Assembly (NCBI GenBank): GCA_001579985.1
Contig: LRSR01003972.1
Span: forward strand, 1-56,745
Origin: Hypsibius dujardini
Lineage: Eukaryota > Tardigrada > Eutardigrada > Parachela > Hypsibiidae
Reading direction: 5' to 3'
Length of the DNA: 56,745 nt
In this document: positions 13,360-24,030 of the stretch, piece by piece
Numbering within the stretch: the first letter of the stretch is position 1
Layout: the number at the start of each line of letters is the position of its first letter
Program-made: the position numbers and the translations under genes
The notes under the pieces: model-generated
Databases searched by the model: none
Told to the model about the DNA's origin: nothing
The model's input: the letters and a program-made list of their open reading frames with translations, nothing else

Positions 13360-16300
13360 TTAAAAGCGAGCCCTGTATTTATTGGTCACAAGTGCCCGGC
13401 ACAAGGGGCAAACGTTTATGTCCCTTTGTGAGCAACCTTGACAGATGCAAATATGACCGCACGGAATCAGAATCATGTCTTTTGGCGAATCCTGGCAGAT
13501 TAAGCATAGTCTTTCATCCTCTTGCGCCTGAATCACTACAACAAATGCACGTAAAGGTTAATGATTAGGTTAAAAAAACAATACACCCTTTATTTTTAAA
13601 ACTGAATTAAACTTAATTACGTTTGTCAACTTCCTCTTCGCGACCCAATTTGACGAAGATTATCGTCAAAGCAGCGGACACTTTTCCATCATTGATGGTT
13701 TGCTTTACCATTCTAAGATACGCCTCCGCAGCCTCCCAATCGTCTGTGAAAAGGAAACGACTAGTTGAAACGAAATTGTTCTCTCAAATGGTTACGCCAA
13801 AGCTTACTGAAGTCCTTTGCTCGGATCGTCTCTAGCAAAATCTTATACTGGACAGCACAAGCCGCGTCAGTATATGCCCGCATGGCTTCGGTATGTTTGG
13901 CGACCCGCATGAAACCATCGCCAATCATCCGTTGTAGTTGAGTCTTTGAATCGCTGTTTTTGCTGTCCTCTTGATTTTTGGGGAACAGAATGTCGAAAAT
14001 CGACTCCTATCAATAGTAAGTTTTGTCATTCACATTTATTGGTTACGGCTACAAAATGCTGTAGCAATTATCGCCCAAACAACTGGTGAGCAAAAATTGT
14101 CGTCAATCTTCACTAAATAATATTGTCACAAAGATAAATAATGATTATCGCGTTTTTACGAGGAACCATTCTTGCGACATTAGAACGAAGTAGCAGAGAA
14201 GTTAGTTTTATTTTAAAGTAATCCCTTGGTTTTTGAGAAAGAATTTTTAATTGAACGCGGAGCTCCGCCAAGTGAACATTTGTTTGTAGTTCCACTGACA
14301 GCAAAATCCATCTCCTTTAAACGCAACGAATTTAAATTTCTGAATCTGAAAATATTTTATTACATCATACATGTACTTAAATTCGCCCTGAACATTTTGT
14401 TTCTGATTTTTTCCCTTTCATGGGACCTTTCACATTGAATATACAGTATATTTTTAAGCGTACATAAAAACCAATTAAACTGAATAGGTATTTATGATTT
14501 ACTTTTAACGTCGAGATATTCACCTTTGTACTCCCTTCACGTTCGCAAAGTTCAGCAACAAAATCCGACGCTTCTTTGACTAGCTCGTGTTGAAATAGGT
14601 ATGACATAACGTCAGCATGGTTATATTCTTTGCAAGTTGCCATAATTTTTTGTAGCACCGGCAAAGTCTCGTTCTTTCTTCCAGAACCTTTGACGTTAAA
14701 CAGCGCGTAGAGCAGCCGGTCTTTGATGATTCTTCAAATGCAACGTCATTAGAACAAAAACAATTCAATCGAAAATGGTAGCTTTTGGTAACTGACCTTT
14801 TGTCTGCTTCGATAAAGGGAATGTCAATTAATTGTACCAGAAAGTCAATGATATCAACTGGTCGTTTAGCGGATGCAGCCGAACACAGCGTGTCAATGTA
14901 CTGAAACGGTGTGGTTCGCAGCAGTGAATTGGATTGCGGGTTCATCAATGTCGCCCATATTTGGTCAGATGTTGAGTTTTGATGGCCCAGCATTTCCAGC
15001 CAGAGGTTGTAGCTTCCACGAAGTAAAAGGAATTCCACCAGTGCTTCGTGGTCAGTCGCTGTGTCTCTGGCGAGCGGCGGCAGAGCTGTTGGTTGGAGTG
15101 CCGGAAAGGGTTTGGGCTTGGTTACCGAAACTTTGTTTGGTGCTTTAACGCTGGATTCGTTGTTTGCTGATCTGCAGCTGAGCTTAAATCTTGGAAGTTT
15201 ATCCTTATAATATGCGTACTTCGCAGCGCCATAAGGAATGGATTTGAACCCTTCCGTCCATGTATGCGTCTGTAATACGCATGTGATTTTATGCTTAAAG
15301 AAGGGAGGGTGACTTTTAACGTACGCTTTTAGTTCATCCGAATCAAACCCAAGTTGGGCAATGCCTCCATGAAGCACCAGATTTAATTCCTCATTGGCAT
15401 CCAATTTTGCAGAGATGATGACCTGGTCTATAACCGCACTCATCGTTTGGAAGATGATTGTCTGCATTTTGCGGCAGCCTTGACACTTTTGATTCAGCAC
15501 CTCTAAGTAGAGAAGAAATATCTCGTTCATGGTTGGAACAAACGTGCCATTTTCCAGACTCTTCAGGAGCGAAGCCACGTTTCCGGCACTGAACCAGATC
15601 CAGCCGAACCAGGCATAGTATCCCTTCTTAAGGGATTGTTCAGAATGATACTGTTGATCATGACCATTTGCAGCGCTAAACACCTGGACCAGGTTCCAAT
15701 GTTGCTTTGTGGCTAATTCTGCCGGAATGTCCGTGTGGGCAAGGATGTCCACAAGTAAACCTTGATATTTGATCACCGATGCCCGTAAGCCTCTTCCGGC
15801 GTAGTCTACCACAACAAAGATGTAACTTGACGATAAGACCGGCATATAGCCTTCTCCAAACAAGCAAGCAAGGGGTTCAGGGATGACGTCCAGCACAGCG
15901 ATACCTGCAGCTTGTGCTGATTCCGTCACTGCAGCAATCGCGGCATCGTCAAAGCTCAACGGTACCGTCAGGACAACGTCACGAATTTCCTCTTGGATGT
16001 TGCGACGTTTCAATTTCTTCCTGGCATTTCGTATCAATTCAGTAATAATCAGATTGTATACGTTGTATGGGATTGTGGTGACTACTTCGGAAGGGTAGCG
16101 CAAGGTCCTAATCCGAGAATCCCCGCTTGGCTCAGAAGCCAGGTCATATTTCCATCCTTTTTCGTATGTGAATGTTTCGAATTCCCCGATCTTTTTACCG
16201 ATAAGACTCTTGGCTTCAAATATGCAAACTCCATCAAAATCCGGTGACGCCAACGGGAAGGGTGGCTGCTCTGGGTGGTGATTCAGAGGGAGGCAGTTGT

Positions 16301-16445
16301 TATCCTTGGTGAACCTGACAACGCTTGGAATAGTTAGCGCACAGACAATTTCTCTACCTTCATCGGTGATGTTCCGGTTAAGAATGACTAGCGAACTCTT
16401 AACGTTGCCGATACTGATTCCGACACGGAGTGGCTGGTTTGCCAT
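13360..16445 (-). CDS. Hsp70-like NBD / helical repeat / RING fusion protein, copy 3
   Basis: Five exons: 16445-14797, 14731-14524, 14006-13808, 13743-13621 and 13535-13360 (784 aa). Exons 2-5 match copies 1 and 2 in length and phase. The NBD keeps GISIGNVKSS, VPLSFDDAAIAAVTESAQ, VVVDYAGRG and LVLHGGI. Two short insertions, near 15250-15300 and 15590-15610, make it slightly longer than its paralogues. The RING is complete (CLIC, PCGH, CPLC), but the last residues differ from copies 1 and 2 because the stop lies one codon earlier. An in-frame extension upstream reaches another ATG at 16535; I prefer the conserved MANQPL start. No disabling change is seen. Confidence 0.85.
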
Positions 16446-16630
16446 TCGGGTAGCCTCTGCACTGCGGAGATCGGACTTCGCTCCAAAGTTTACAACCGAA
16501 AAAGCTTGTTGTTCATTATAATGAACTAGTAACACGGAATTGCAACGAAAAGTCGGCGGTCAAGAACGTATAATCGAAGAAAATGAGTTCAAAAAAACTC
16601 GCCGTGCACGCCTATGAGCACGCATCGAGG

Positions 16631-16642
16631 GAAGCTAGCTTC
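16631..16642. promoter_or_regulatory. Conserved 12-bp palindrome upstream of copy 3
   Basis: GAAGCTAGCTTC lies 186 bp upstream of the ATG, in the same context (CGCATCGAGG before it) as in the other copies. Confidence 0.45.
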
Positions 16643-16929
16643 CTCCGCTTGTGAATATCATGATTTATTTGTAAATTCTTATGGAAGACTAAATTCAATC
16701 AAATCTAAATTGGAGTCATTCTCTAAGCGATAGTGGTGTTAAGCTCGAACTCCCTCAATGTTGGATTAATGCGACGTGTGTGTACATTTGTAGCGAAAGA
16801 GATATGCTATCACTGCGCGCCAACACCGTCTTATTGTCGTATGGTCGTATCGTATTTGCTTGTTTTCGAAATACAGCCTCTCTCAGGGCTGACGCGCCTT
16901 TATTGTACTGTGATATATTTTTGCTTTGC

Positions 16930-18285
16930 TATGACCTTCAACGGACGAAATGGATACATCTTCTTCGTCTGCGATGCTTTACAGCGAAATCAGTGACTAT
17001 AACGATATTATTGAACAATTTTGATTGTTTTTTAGAGCTTAGAAAAAAAGTTAAACAAAAAAAAATAAGCAAACAATCGATGCTAAGCTTAAGAGATGTT
17101 GTCTTACAACTGAAAAAGTAACTTACTATTAACTTACACCTATTAACCGGTTTAAGTATCTGAATCAAACCTGTAACATTACAGGAAACACTTTGGTATA
17201 ACCAAGAAACCGAAGCGCCTGAAAAACTTTGACTTTGACTAGTTTTAATCGGGATATTTCAAAAGTACTGGAAAATGTTAAACGAAAAATATACCTCTTT
17301 GCTGCAGATACAACTAACACCAAGCCCTAAAAACAACGCTCTGCTCGAGTAGAGAGTAGTGCAAGTATTTATCCAGAAATTTAAATGCACTAATATTGAT
17401 CAATCATGTCTTGCACTCAAGTTTTGTAAGTCAGTTACAAAGGTCAAAAGAAGAATATGTATCAAAAAATAAGAATCTTGGTGTACCACTCTCATCGAGC
17501 AGCTCGTTGAAAATTTAAAATGCTCGAATTCACTCTCTATGTCAGCAACCGATGAATTAGTAACGCTAAAACTAGACACAGGCTCAACCCAAAGTCATTG
17601 TAAGACAAGCTAGATACAGTGACGGTCTTTGTAAATCATTATGAGCAGTAAATGTGTTTTCAAAGGCTGGTTTACTTTACAGCCCAAAAGATTACGGAAT
17701 CAGTGAGGATACAACATTTATAACTTTATACGTATAAAGAACGTAGGAATCACAACTGTTCACATCTTTGCACGACTCAAGATAAAAGGAGTTACAATGG
17801 TTAAATTAATTAGCCAGTATCCCACAACCTTTCATGCTTTCAACAATAATTTATGATTTATTTTTTTGCAGTAGCCGTTGAATTACTTTGTATTGAACTC
17901 ATCGTCAGCGTTTATATTCTGAGGTTTACTCATATGCTCCATCATATTTTTTAGATTGTTAGAAATTGTCGATTAGTCATTGGCATGAGTTTTGAATGCC
18001 GAGAATAGACATCATTACATACTAATGATTGAACGTAGGTTGATCGTAAATCATTACATCCATTTGGTAATTTTGCTCTTAAGATAGTATGCATTAATTG
18101 TGTTATATTTATGTGGCTTGCGAGATTATTTATTAACTCAGTTAGTAAACTAATCTTTAAAATAATTTTGTACTTGTGTTTTTTTATTATATTATATTCT
18201 ATTAACAATTTTTCAATTAATTGTTCTTGAGGCTCAATTTTCTTATGATACTTCTCACAAGGGAATTTTGCATCTCTGGAAGGTG
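16930..18285. other. AT-rich intergenic region
   Basis: No gene supported. Similarity to the upstream flanks of the other Hsp70-RING copies fades at about 16930. The remainder is AT-rich with short, unconvincing reading frames. Confidence 0.55.
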
Positions 18286-20501
18286 AAATGTTCTACTTTT
18301 TTTAATTTTGTTGTGTGTATATAACTTAGTTCTCAATATTTCGATCGAAAAAAAATACAAATGCCTCCTAACATTTAAAAAAAAATCAAAAACCAGTATG
18401 CGGTGGTACATAGGGGGCGCTCTCAATTTTACCGCATGCTGCGTGCATTGATTGAATTATTCGTTGACACGAGCGAATACACTGGCTTGTTTGCGGCCGT
18501 TACTAAATTACTGTAACCAAAACCATTTGAATATTTTATTTACTTAGAAATGTGAAACACAAAGGTTAATTAATGACGTCACAGAAGTGGTTAGAGTGGT
18601 AAAAATGGTCAAAACAGAGAGTGACTTTGCACCAAGCGCAAGTTAAGAAGTGAGTTTTCGCACACGGAAAACAGAGCATTGGTGGTTCTCCCTGGCCGCA
18701 TCGCTGTCAAAACAGAACTGAGACGAAGTTCTGAACTCAAAATGCTCTTCAGTTTCGAAATAACTGGGGTGGGACCAACCCACTTTCCACATCTCACGGA
18801 ATTGTGGGCTGCTGAACTAGTTATGTACTAACGACTGGAGCTTCAGGATTGAGTTGCGTTGTTGCAGTTCACACTGAATGTTGTCTCGAACTACCCAATC
18901 CCAGATTTTGCGAACGAAGGTTTTCCACATATGGAATCCGTAAACGTCAAGCGGTTGGCATAACGGTGTAGTTTTCGGTGGAACAGTTACAATCTGTACC
19001 TCGCGACCTTCTGGAATGGCAGCGTCCAGTAAGGCCCGGTTCTTATAGGTGGACCAAGAATCAATGGCCAGCGCAGTCCAATCGCCAACATGTAGAAAAT
19101 ACACTTGCTCCAGCCACACCGTCAGATGTTCCTTTTTCATTTTGCCCGAATTCGATGCCGTAACCAGGATATTAGGAGCCATAAAGAGATCCTATTGAAC
19201 TTGAGGACCGAATTGATCACCGGTTATCTCTTGCATGACGATGCGGGCCTAGAAGTTTTCCTATGGCATCAATGGTGACCATAATGGTGTATGAATGAGT
19301 CATTTTTGAAATGAACTTGACGCAAGCTCGCACTTTCTTCAAACCTGAAACATGAAATTTTGAACAAGCAGTTCAGCATTTAGCGCTTTGATGAACTACA
19401 AATAAGTTAATGTAATACCGTAGCGCTAGTGTTGCGAAATCATTCCCAGTTAAATATGCATAAATTGATGCTGACGTAAAATCTGATAGCGTACCTCGTG
19501 TGCGTAGAGACCTGCCAGAGTGAATCTCGTACTCGAAACCGCTTTGATCGGCATTCAGAACGCAATCAGGTCTATAGAGCGAAATCAGCCCTTTGACGTG
19601 GTCCACAAAATCCGCCGCTGCTATGTAGCGGTCTGGTTTGTCGTCCATCATTTTCCGAGTGACGTATTCCGTAATTTTTTTGGTCCACGATATTGTTGAT
19701 CTTCTTAAACTTGCTGATCCAGCTCTTCGAAACGCGAAAACCGCTGAGGTTCACGCTGGCAGCAGCATCACGGGCCCATTTGGTCAGATCGGAATCGTGA
19801 ATGATGGCATGTTCTGATTGCGCCTAAATGGAGCAATTATTCAATCAAGCATTAGCAAGGTATACCGCACAGCCAAAATATAAAGATTTCTGTTGTCTGA
19901 AGTCAATGAATCAGCCGAAGGCACAACCAACCTTGTCGTACGCTGCCTTCGTGATGTCAAAAATCTGTCGTATTTTTCCCGTTTGAGATTCAGGATTAAG
20001 TTGTTTTGCCCATTTGAACAGCATTGATTCGTTGGTCACTTTTGGAAACTTATAGCGGACGGATGACACGGACAATCGCTTTTTTTTGTCCGACATCCAG
20101 TATGCAACCGCCTCCTTTTTGTAATCCAAATTTGGTGCATTATTCTACCCAGAACCGCGAGCAAGATTTCCCTCACCAGAACTAGGCTCGAGACACAATT
20201 TTCTCCTCCAAATCATTCCAAGGTATTAATAAAAATTCAACAATCAATTGCATGCACTATGCCAAAATTAAAGAAGAACTGAAATCGATCAATCAATGGC
20301 GCTGCAGCCGGCATTGCTTATAGCGTCGTCAAATACATCGATCAATGCAGGATATTTCCAGTAACATTGAAAGCGCCCCCTATGTACCACCGCAAACTGA
20401 TTTTTTATTTTTAAAAAATGTTAGGAGGCATTTTTTTTTCGATTGAAATATTGAGAAATAAGTTATATGCACACAACAAAATTAAAAAAAGTAGAACATT
20501 T
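18286..20501 (-). mobile_element. pogo/Tigger-like DNA transposon with long inverted arms
   Basis: Left (18286-18433) and right (20360-20501) ends are inverted copies of each other over about 145 bp. Both contain a TIR-like core, CAGT followed by GCGGTGGTACATAGGGGGCGCT, which starts at 18394 and ends at 20399. Outside the core, the AT-rich arms are also inverted copies. Between the ends lies a degraded DDE transposase on the minus strand. No clear TA duplication is visible at either the core or the outer boundary. Family assignment rests on the transposase motifs. Confidence 0.7.
18780..20129 (-). pseudogene. Degraded pogo-type (CENP-B/DDE_1) transposase
   Basis: Pieces in order on the minus strand are: an N-terminal helix-turn-helix-like part starting MDYKKEAVAYWM (20129); a second DNA-binding piece with SKSWISKFKK; and a catalytic part with NADQSGFEYEIHSGRSL (first acidic residue), LAIDSWSTYKNR (second) and PLCQPLDVYGF (third). 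This is the layout of DDE_1 transposases of the pogo/Tigger group, related to CENP-B and jerky. Frames change between pieces, and an in-frame TAG lies just before MAPNILVT near 19190. Either there are unrecognised introns or, more likely, the gene is dead. It lies inside inverted terminal arms. Confidence 0.7.
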
Positions 20502-21506
20502 TCTTTTGTGTCTCTCTTGAATCAATAACTGATTTGGAACTACGCCCACCTTCACTTGATATTGAGTGCCGCTTAGAGTGCTTTGAGTGCTGTTTAACTC
20601 TGTGACATCGTCAAATGTTATATCGCTGGTTTTACCTCCTTCCCAGTGATTATCTTCTAGTTTATAGCCTTGCTTCTTTAAAAGATTATAATAAATACTA
20701 TGAGATATTTGAAGGTGCACTATTGTTTGAGTTACTCTCTCTATTGCTTCCCTAGCTTCGAGGATGAAATTAACTTATCAAGATCTGATGAAAAATTGGT
20801 TTTTTTCTTTTGGCAAAATATGTTGAAGGGTTACACATTAGTCTAGCAATAATAGGCATAATAACGTCCTACAAAGTTTCATAAATAGCTATCTATACTG
20901 TGTAAAACAAAATAGGAAAAACAATTCATTGTTTGTTGTTTATACACAGTTTAATAAATAGCTCTCTTTACAAGTAAAACAATTAAGACCTTTTTTACCC
21001 ATAATAATAATAAAATTGAAAAAACACTTTATTGTTCATATTTAGTTAACACACATAGTTTGACATCTGCAAGATTAGTAATAGTAAGGTGTTCGCACCA
21101 GAATACGCACACAAACTTGATCAAGTATGATATGTTTGGACAAAATATGGGAAAAGAAACACATAGTAAAAAAATAAATTATGAGAAGATTTGAAAACTA
21201 TAATTTTGATCAAATATTTATAATAACTTCCGGTAATGAAGCACAGTATATAGAATTTTTAGATAAAATGGTTAAAAAGTTTAAAGGAGAAGAGCTATTA
21301 AACCTATTTACCAAAAATAATATTGAATAATTATCTAGAAAGTTTGGAAGAAATGATTCAAAAAACCGAAGACTATATACGATTCGCCAGAAAAGTACAA
21401 ACTTTGCTCGTAGGAAATGATTCTCGTGCCTTCCCCATTGCGAGCGGTGGTTGCAATTCCCAAAATCAAATATGTACTTTAAAAAACAGTATGGCATAAG
21501 ATAAGT
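20502..21506. other. AT-rich spacer
   Basis: No clear gene. A minus-strand open frame at 20720-20463 encodes about 80 residues without a recognisable domain and runs into the transposon arm. I do not annotate it as a gene. Confidence 0.5.
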
Positions 21507-21678
21507 ACCAAGCAAACGCTATGGGTTGAATCGCTACATGGGTTGAATCGGTGGGGTGACGGAGGGCGCCACAAGTGTAAACTGTAAGCAACACTCATTC
21601 AATTTACACTTGTGGCGCCCTCCGCCACCCCACCGATTCAACCCATGTAGCGATTCAACCCATAGCATTTGCCTGGTA
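21507..21678. mobile_element. Palindromic MITE family A, full copy
   Basis: Near-perfect palindrome. It starts TACCAAGCAAACGCTATGGG, passes through GGTGGGGTG and GGCGCCACAAGTGTAAA to a short spacer (ACACTCATTC), then returns in reverse complement to GCATTTGCCTGGTA. The left arm holds a small internal duplication of GGGTTGAATCG. The flanks give a possible TA or GTAC target duplication. It has no coding capacity. Confidence 0.85.
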
Positions 21679-21679
21679 C

Positions 21680-22379
21680 GTCTTAATATATTCGAATATC
21701 AAATCGATTCAGAGGAATGAGTGTCCAAGCGCGTCAGTAGGTGTAATAATGCATAGATTGTTTTTATAAATTTGTCATAGGTAGTCTATTCAATATTGAG
21801 TCAACGTCAGAAGCTAAAAAAGCCAGTATAAACTGTTATAAAAGATAAAACAAAATTGGCTAAAAACCGATAAGAAACTAGGATGCTCAACACACAATTT
21901 TGGATGTTCGAATTTTAGAGGCATTTTTTGAAAAAATTGTAAAAATGAGGTAAAATGGTTATGAAATAAATATGAAAGTGCTATGCTGTACAGGAGGTCT
22001 AAAAAGTGGAGCGGTTCCCTCCTCTTACCTACTGCTGACAAACAGACAAATAGACAGCAGCAGGCACTGTGTTGAGAGTTGTCCATGCTTTGTCAATTGC
22101 TCATAGGAGGAAAGTTTACGAGATGCTTACGAGATGCTTACAGGAACTGGTGTTGATCTTCCTCGGTACGCTGTCTTGGATTGGGAAGGCCCGGATTATT
22201 TCCCCCGCATCATTGGAGGAATTTGAGGATTAGCATGGGGGTAGGTAACTGTAGTAAGATTCTGTCCTTATGGCACATCATTACCACAACACAAAGGAAC
22301 CGTCCTCAATAATAATCTGGAACCGATGCCCTCCCGTTTTACTCGACGTACAAATCGAGGTGTAAAATCTTGCTGCTTG
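21680..22379. other. Duplicated non-coding block
   Basis: This resembles about 10840-11150 and 11890-11950 near copy 2. Shared strings include GGAGGAAAGTTTACGAGATGC and the CAACACAAAGG region. It replaces the sequence that would carry the 3' exons of Hsp70-RING copy 4. No gene seen. Confidence 0.5.
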
Positions 22380-23185
22380 AGGGGAAATTTCAAAATCGGA
22401 ATTTTGCGTCCCTATGTTCCAAGTTCTCTTTATAAACTTTTGCGTATATAAATGAGGGTGACTTTTAACGTACGCTTTGAGTTCGTCAGAATCAAACCCA
22501 GGCACGGCAATGCCTCCATGGAGCAGGAGAATAATCGATTTCTCCTTGGCATTCAATTTTGCAGAGACGATGACCTCGTATATAACCGCACCCATCGTTT
22601 GGAAGATGGTTGCCTGTATTTGCCGGCAGCCTTGGCACTTCTGATTCAGCACCTTTAAGTACAGAAGAAATATCTCGTTCATAGTTTGGAAGAAATGTGC
22701 CGTTTCTCAAACTTTTCAGGAGCGAAGCCGCGTTTCCACCACCGAACCAGGCTCCGTATCCCTTCTCTAGGGATAGTTCAGAATGATACTGTTGATAATG
22801 GCCATTCGCAGCGCTGAACACTTGGACTAGATCCCAATGTTGCTTTGTAGCTAATTCCGTCGGAATGTCCGCGTGGGCAACGATGTCGTAAAGGAAACCG
22901 CGTTGCGCGATCACCGATGCTCGTAAACCTCTTCCGGCGTAGTCTACCACAACATAGTAGTAGTAATGCGATCGGGTCGGAGGGTAAAATTTGAACACGT
23001 AAGCAAGGGGTTCGGGGATGATGCCCAGCACAGCAATATTTGCAGCTTGTGCTGATTCCGTCACTGCAGCAATCGCGGCATTGTCAAAGCTCAACGGGAA
23101 CGTCAGAACGATGTCACAGATTTCCTCTTGGATATTGAGACTCTTCAATTCCTTGCTAGCATTTCGTATGTGTTCAGTGATAATC

Positions 23186-23193
23186 AGAGTGTA
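23186..23193. repeat. Left target-site duplication of the Merlin element
   Basis: AGAGTGTA occurs directly before the left terminus and again at 26076-26083 directly after the right terminus. The intact paralogues have a single related copy (AAGTGTA) at this site. Confidence 0.85.
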
Positions 23194-23455
23194 GGTTATA
23201 GCACATTATACATACAGTGAAATTTGGATTTGAATTTGGCGACAGCCAATCGATAGAGGACGTCGAGAGGAATCGATTAAAAAAAAATTTCGGTGAGGAA
23301 AATCAAAACTGAGGGAGATAGGACAGTTCCAAGTTGGGATACAATCAATCAATCAGCCATTACAATCCCATGCGCAAGGCAAGGGGTGCAGCTCAAACTG
23401 CGCAACGCACTCATTACCGTGCAATCAACCAGTCAACCATTACATTTTGAATTTT

Positions 23456-23562
23456 CTATGGGTTTTGATGGGTTTTTGATGGGTTTTGATGGGTTTCAAT
23501 GGGTTTCAATGGCAACATCTCTAGATGGGTTTTTTTGATGGGTTTTGATGGGTTTTGAAAGG
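23456..23562. repeat. G-rich minisatellite (GATGGGTTTT-like)
   Basis: Tandem, imperfect copies of a roughly 9-10-base unit, TTGATGGGTT with CAATGGGTTT variants, inside the Merlin element next to its left inverted repeat. The GGG runs are close together, so the strand could form a quadruplex. Confidence 0.75.
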
Positions 23563-23578
23563 AACAATGACTCAGACT

Positions 23579-23657
23579 CCCATGAGTGATGGGGCGCTGA
23601 CCGCGGGTGAGCGAGCGAAGCGAGCGAACCCTCGCTCGGTGACCCATCACTCATGGG
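23579..23657. repeat. Short inverted repeat (hairpin) inside the Merlin element
   Basis: CCCATGAGTGATGGG at 23579-23593 faces its exact reverse complement at 23643-23657. The loop itself contains GAGCGAGCGAAGCGAGCG-like internal symmetry. Confidence 0.75.
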
Positions 23658-24030
23658 TTTAATGCCACAAGAGAATGGCGGCGCTGATACTACTACTCAT
23701 TCAATCGATCAAGCATCAGTTTGTCAAAATGACTTTTAGTTTGATCACTGTGGTAATTGCGAGTGAGGGAAGCGCGCATTTTGTTGGACGTAATTTTATT
23801 TCATTTTTTTGGCTTTAAGTAGACCAAATATATTATTTTTTAATGAATTATTTTTTAATAAAGTTTATAACTTAAGCATAGTTTTTACTTGTATTCCTGT
23901 TATAATTAACAACCGGCATAAAAATGAACTGACTTTTTTTTGAAGAGAATAAATTAATACTTAATAATTAATAAATTACTGTTTACGATGAATAGTATGT
24001 ACATGTATTTATAAAAGTAATTAGGTACTA

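Noticed and set aside
14580-14796. Read-through of the copy 3 first exon to 14580
   Set aside because: The frame stays open through the intron by chance. The donor at 14797 and the next exon match copies 1 and 2 exactly in phase and position.
20463-20720. 85-codon minus-strand open frame beside the pogo-like element
   Set aside because: It runs into the transposon arm and shows no domain; too weak to annotate.
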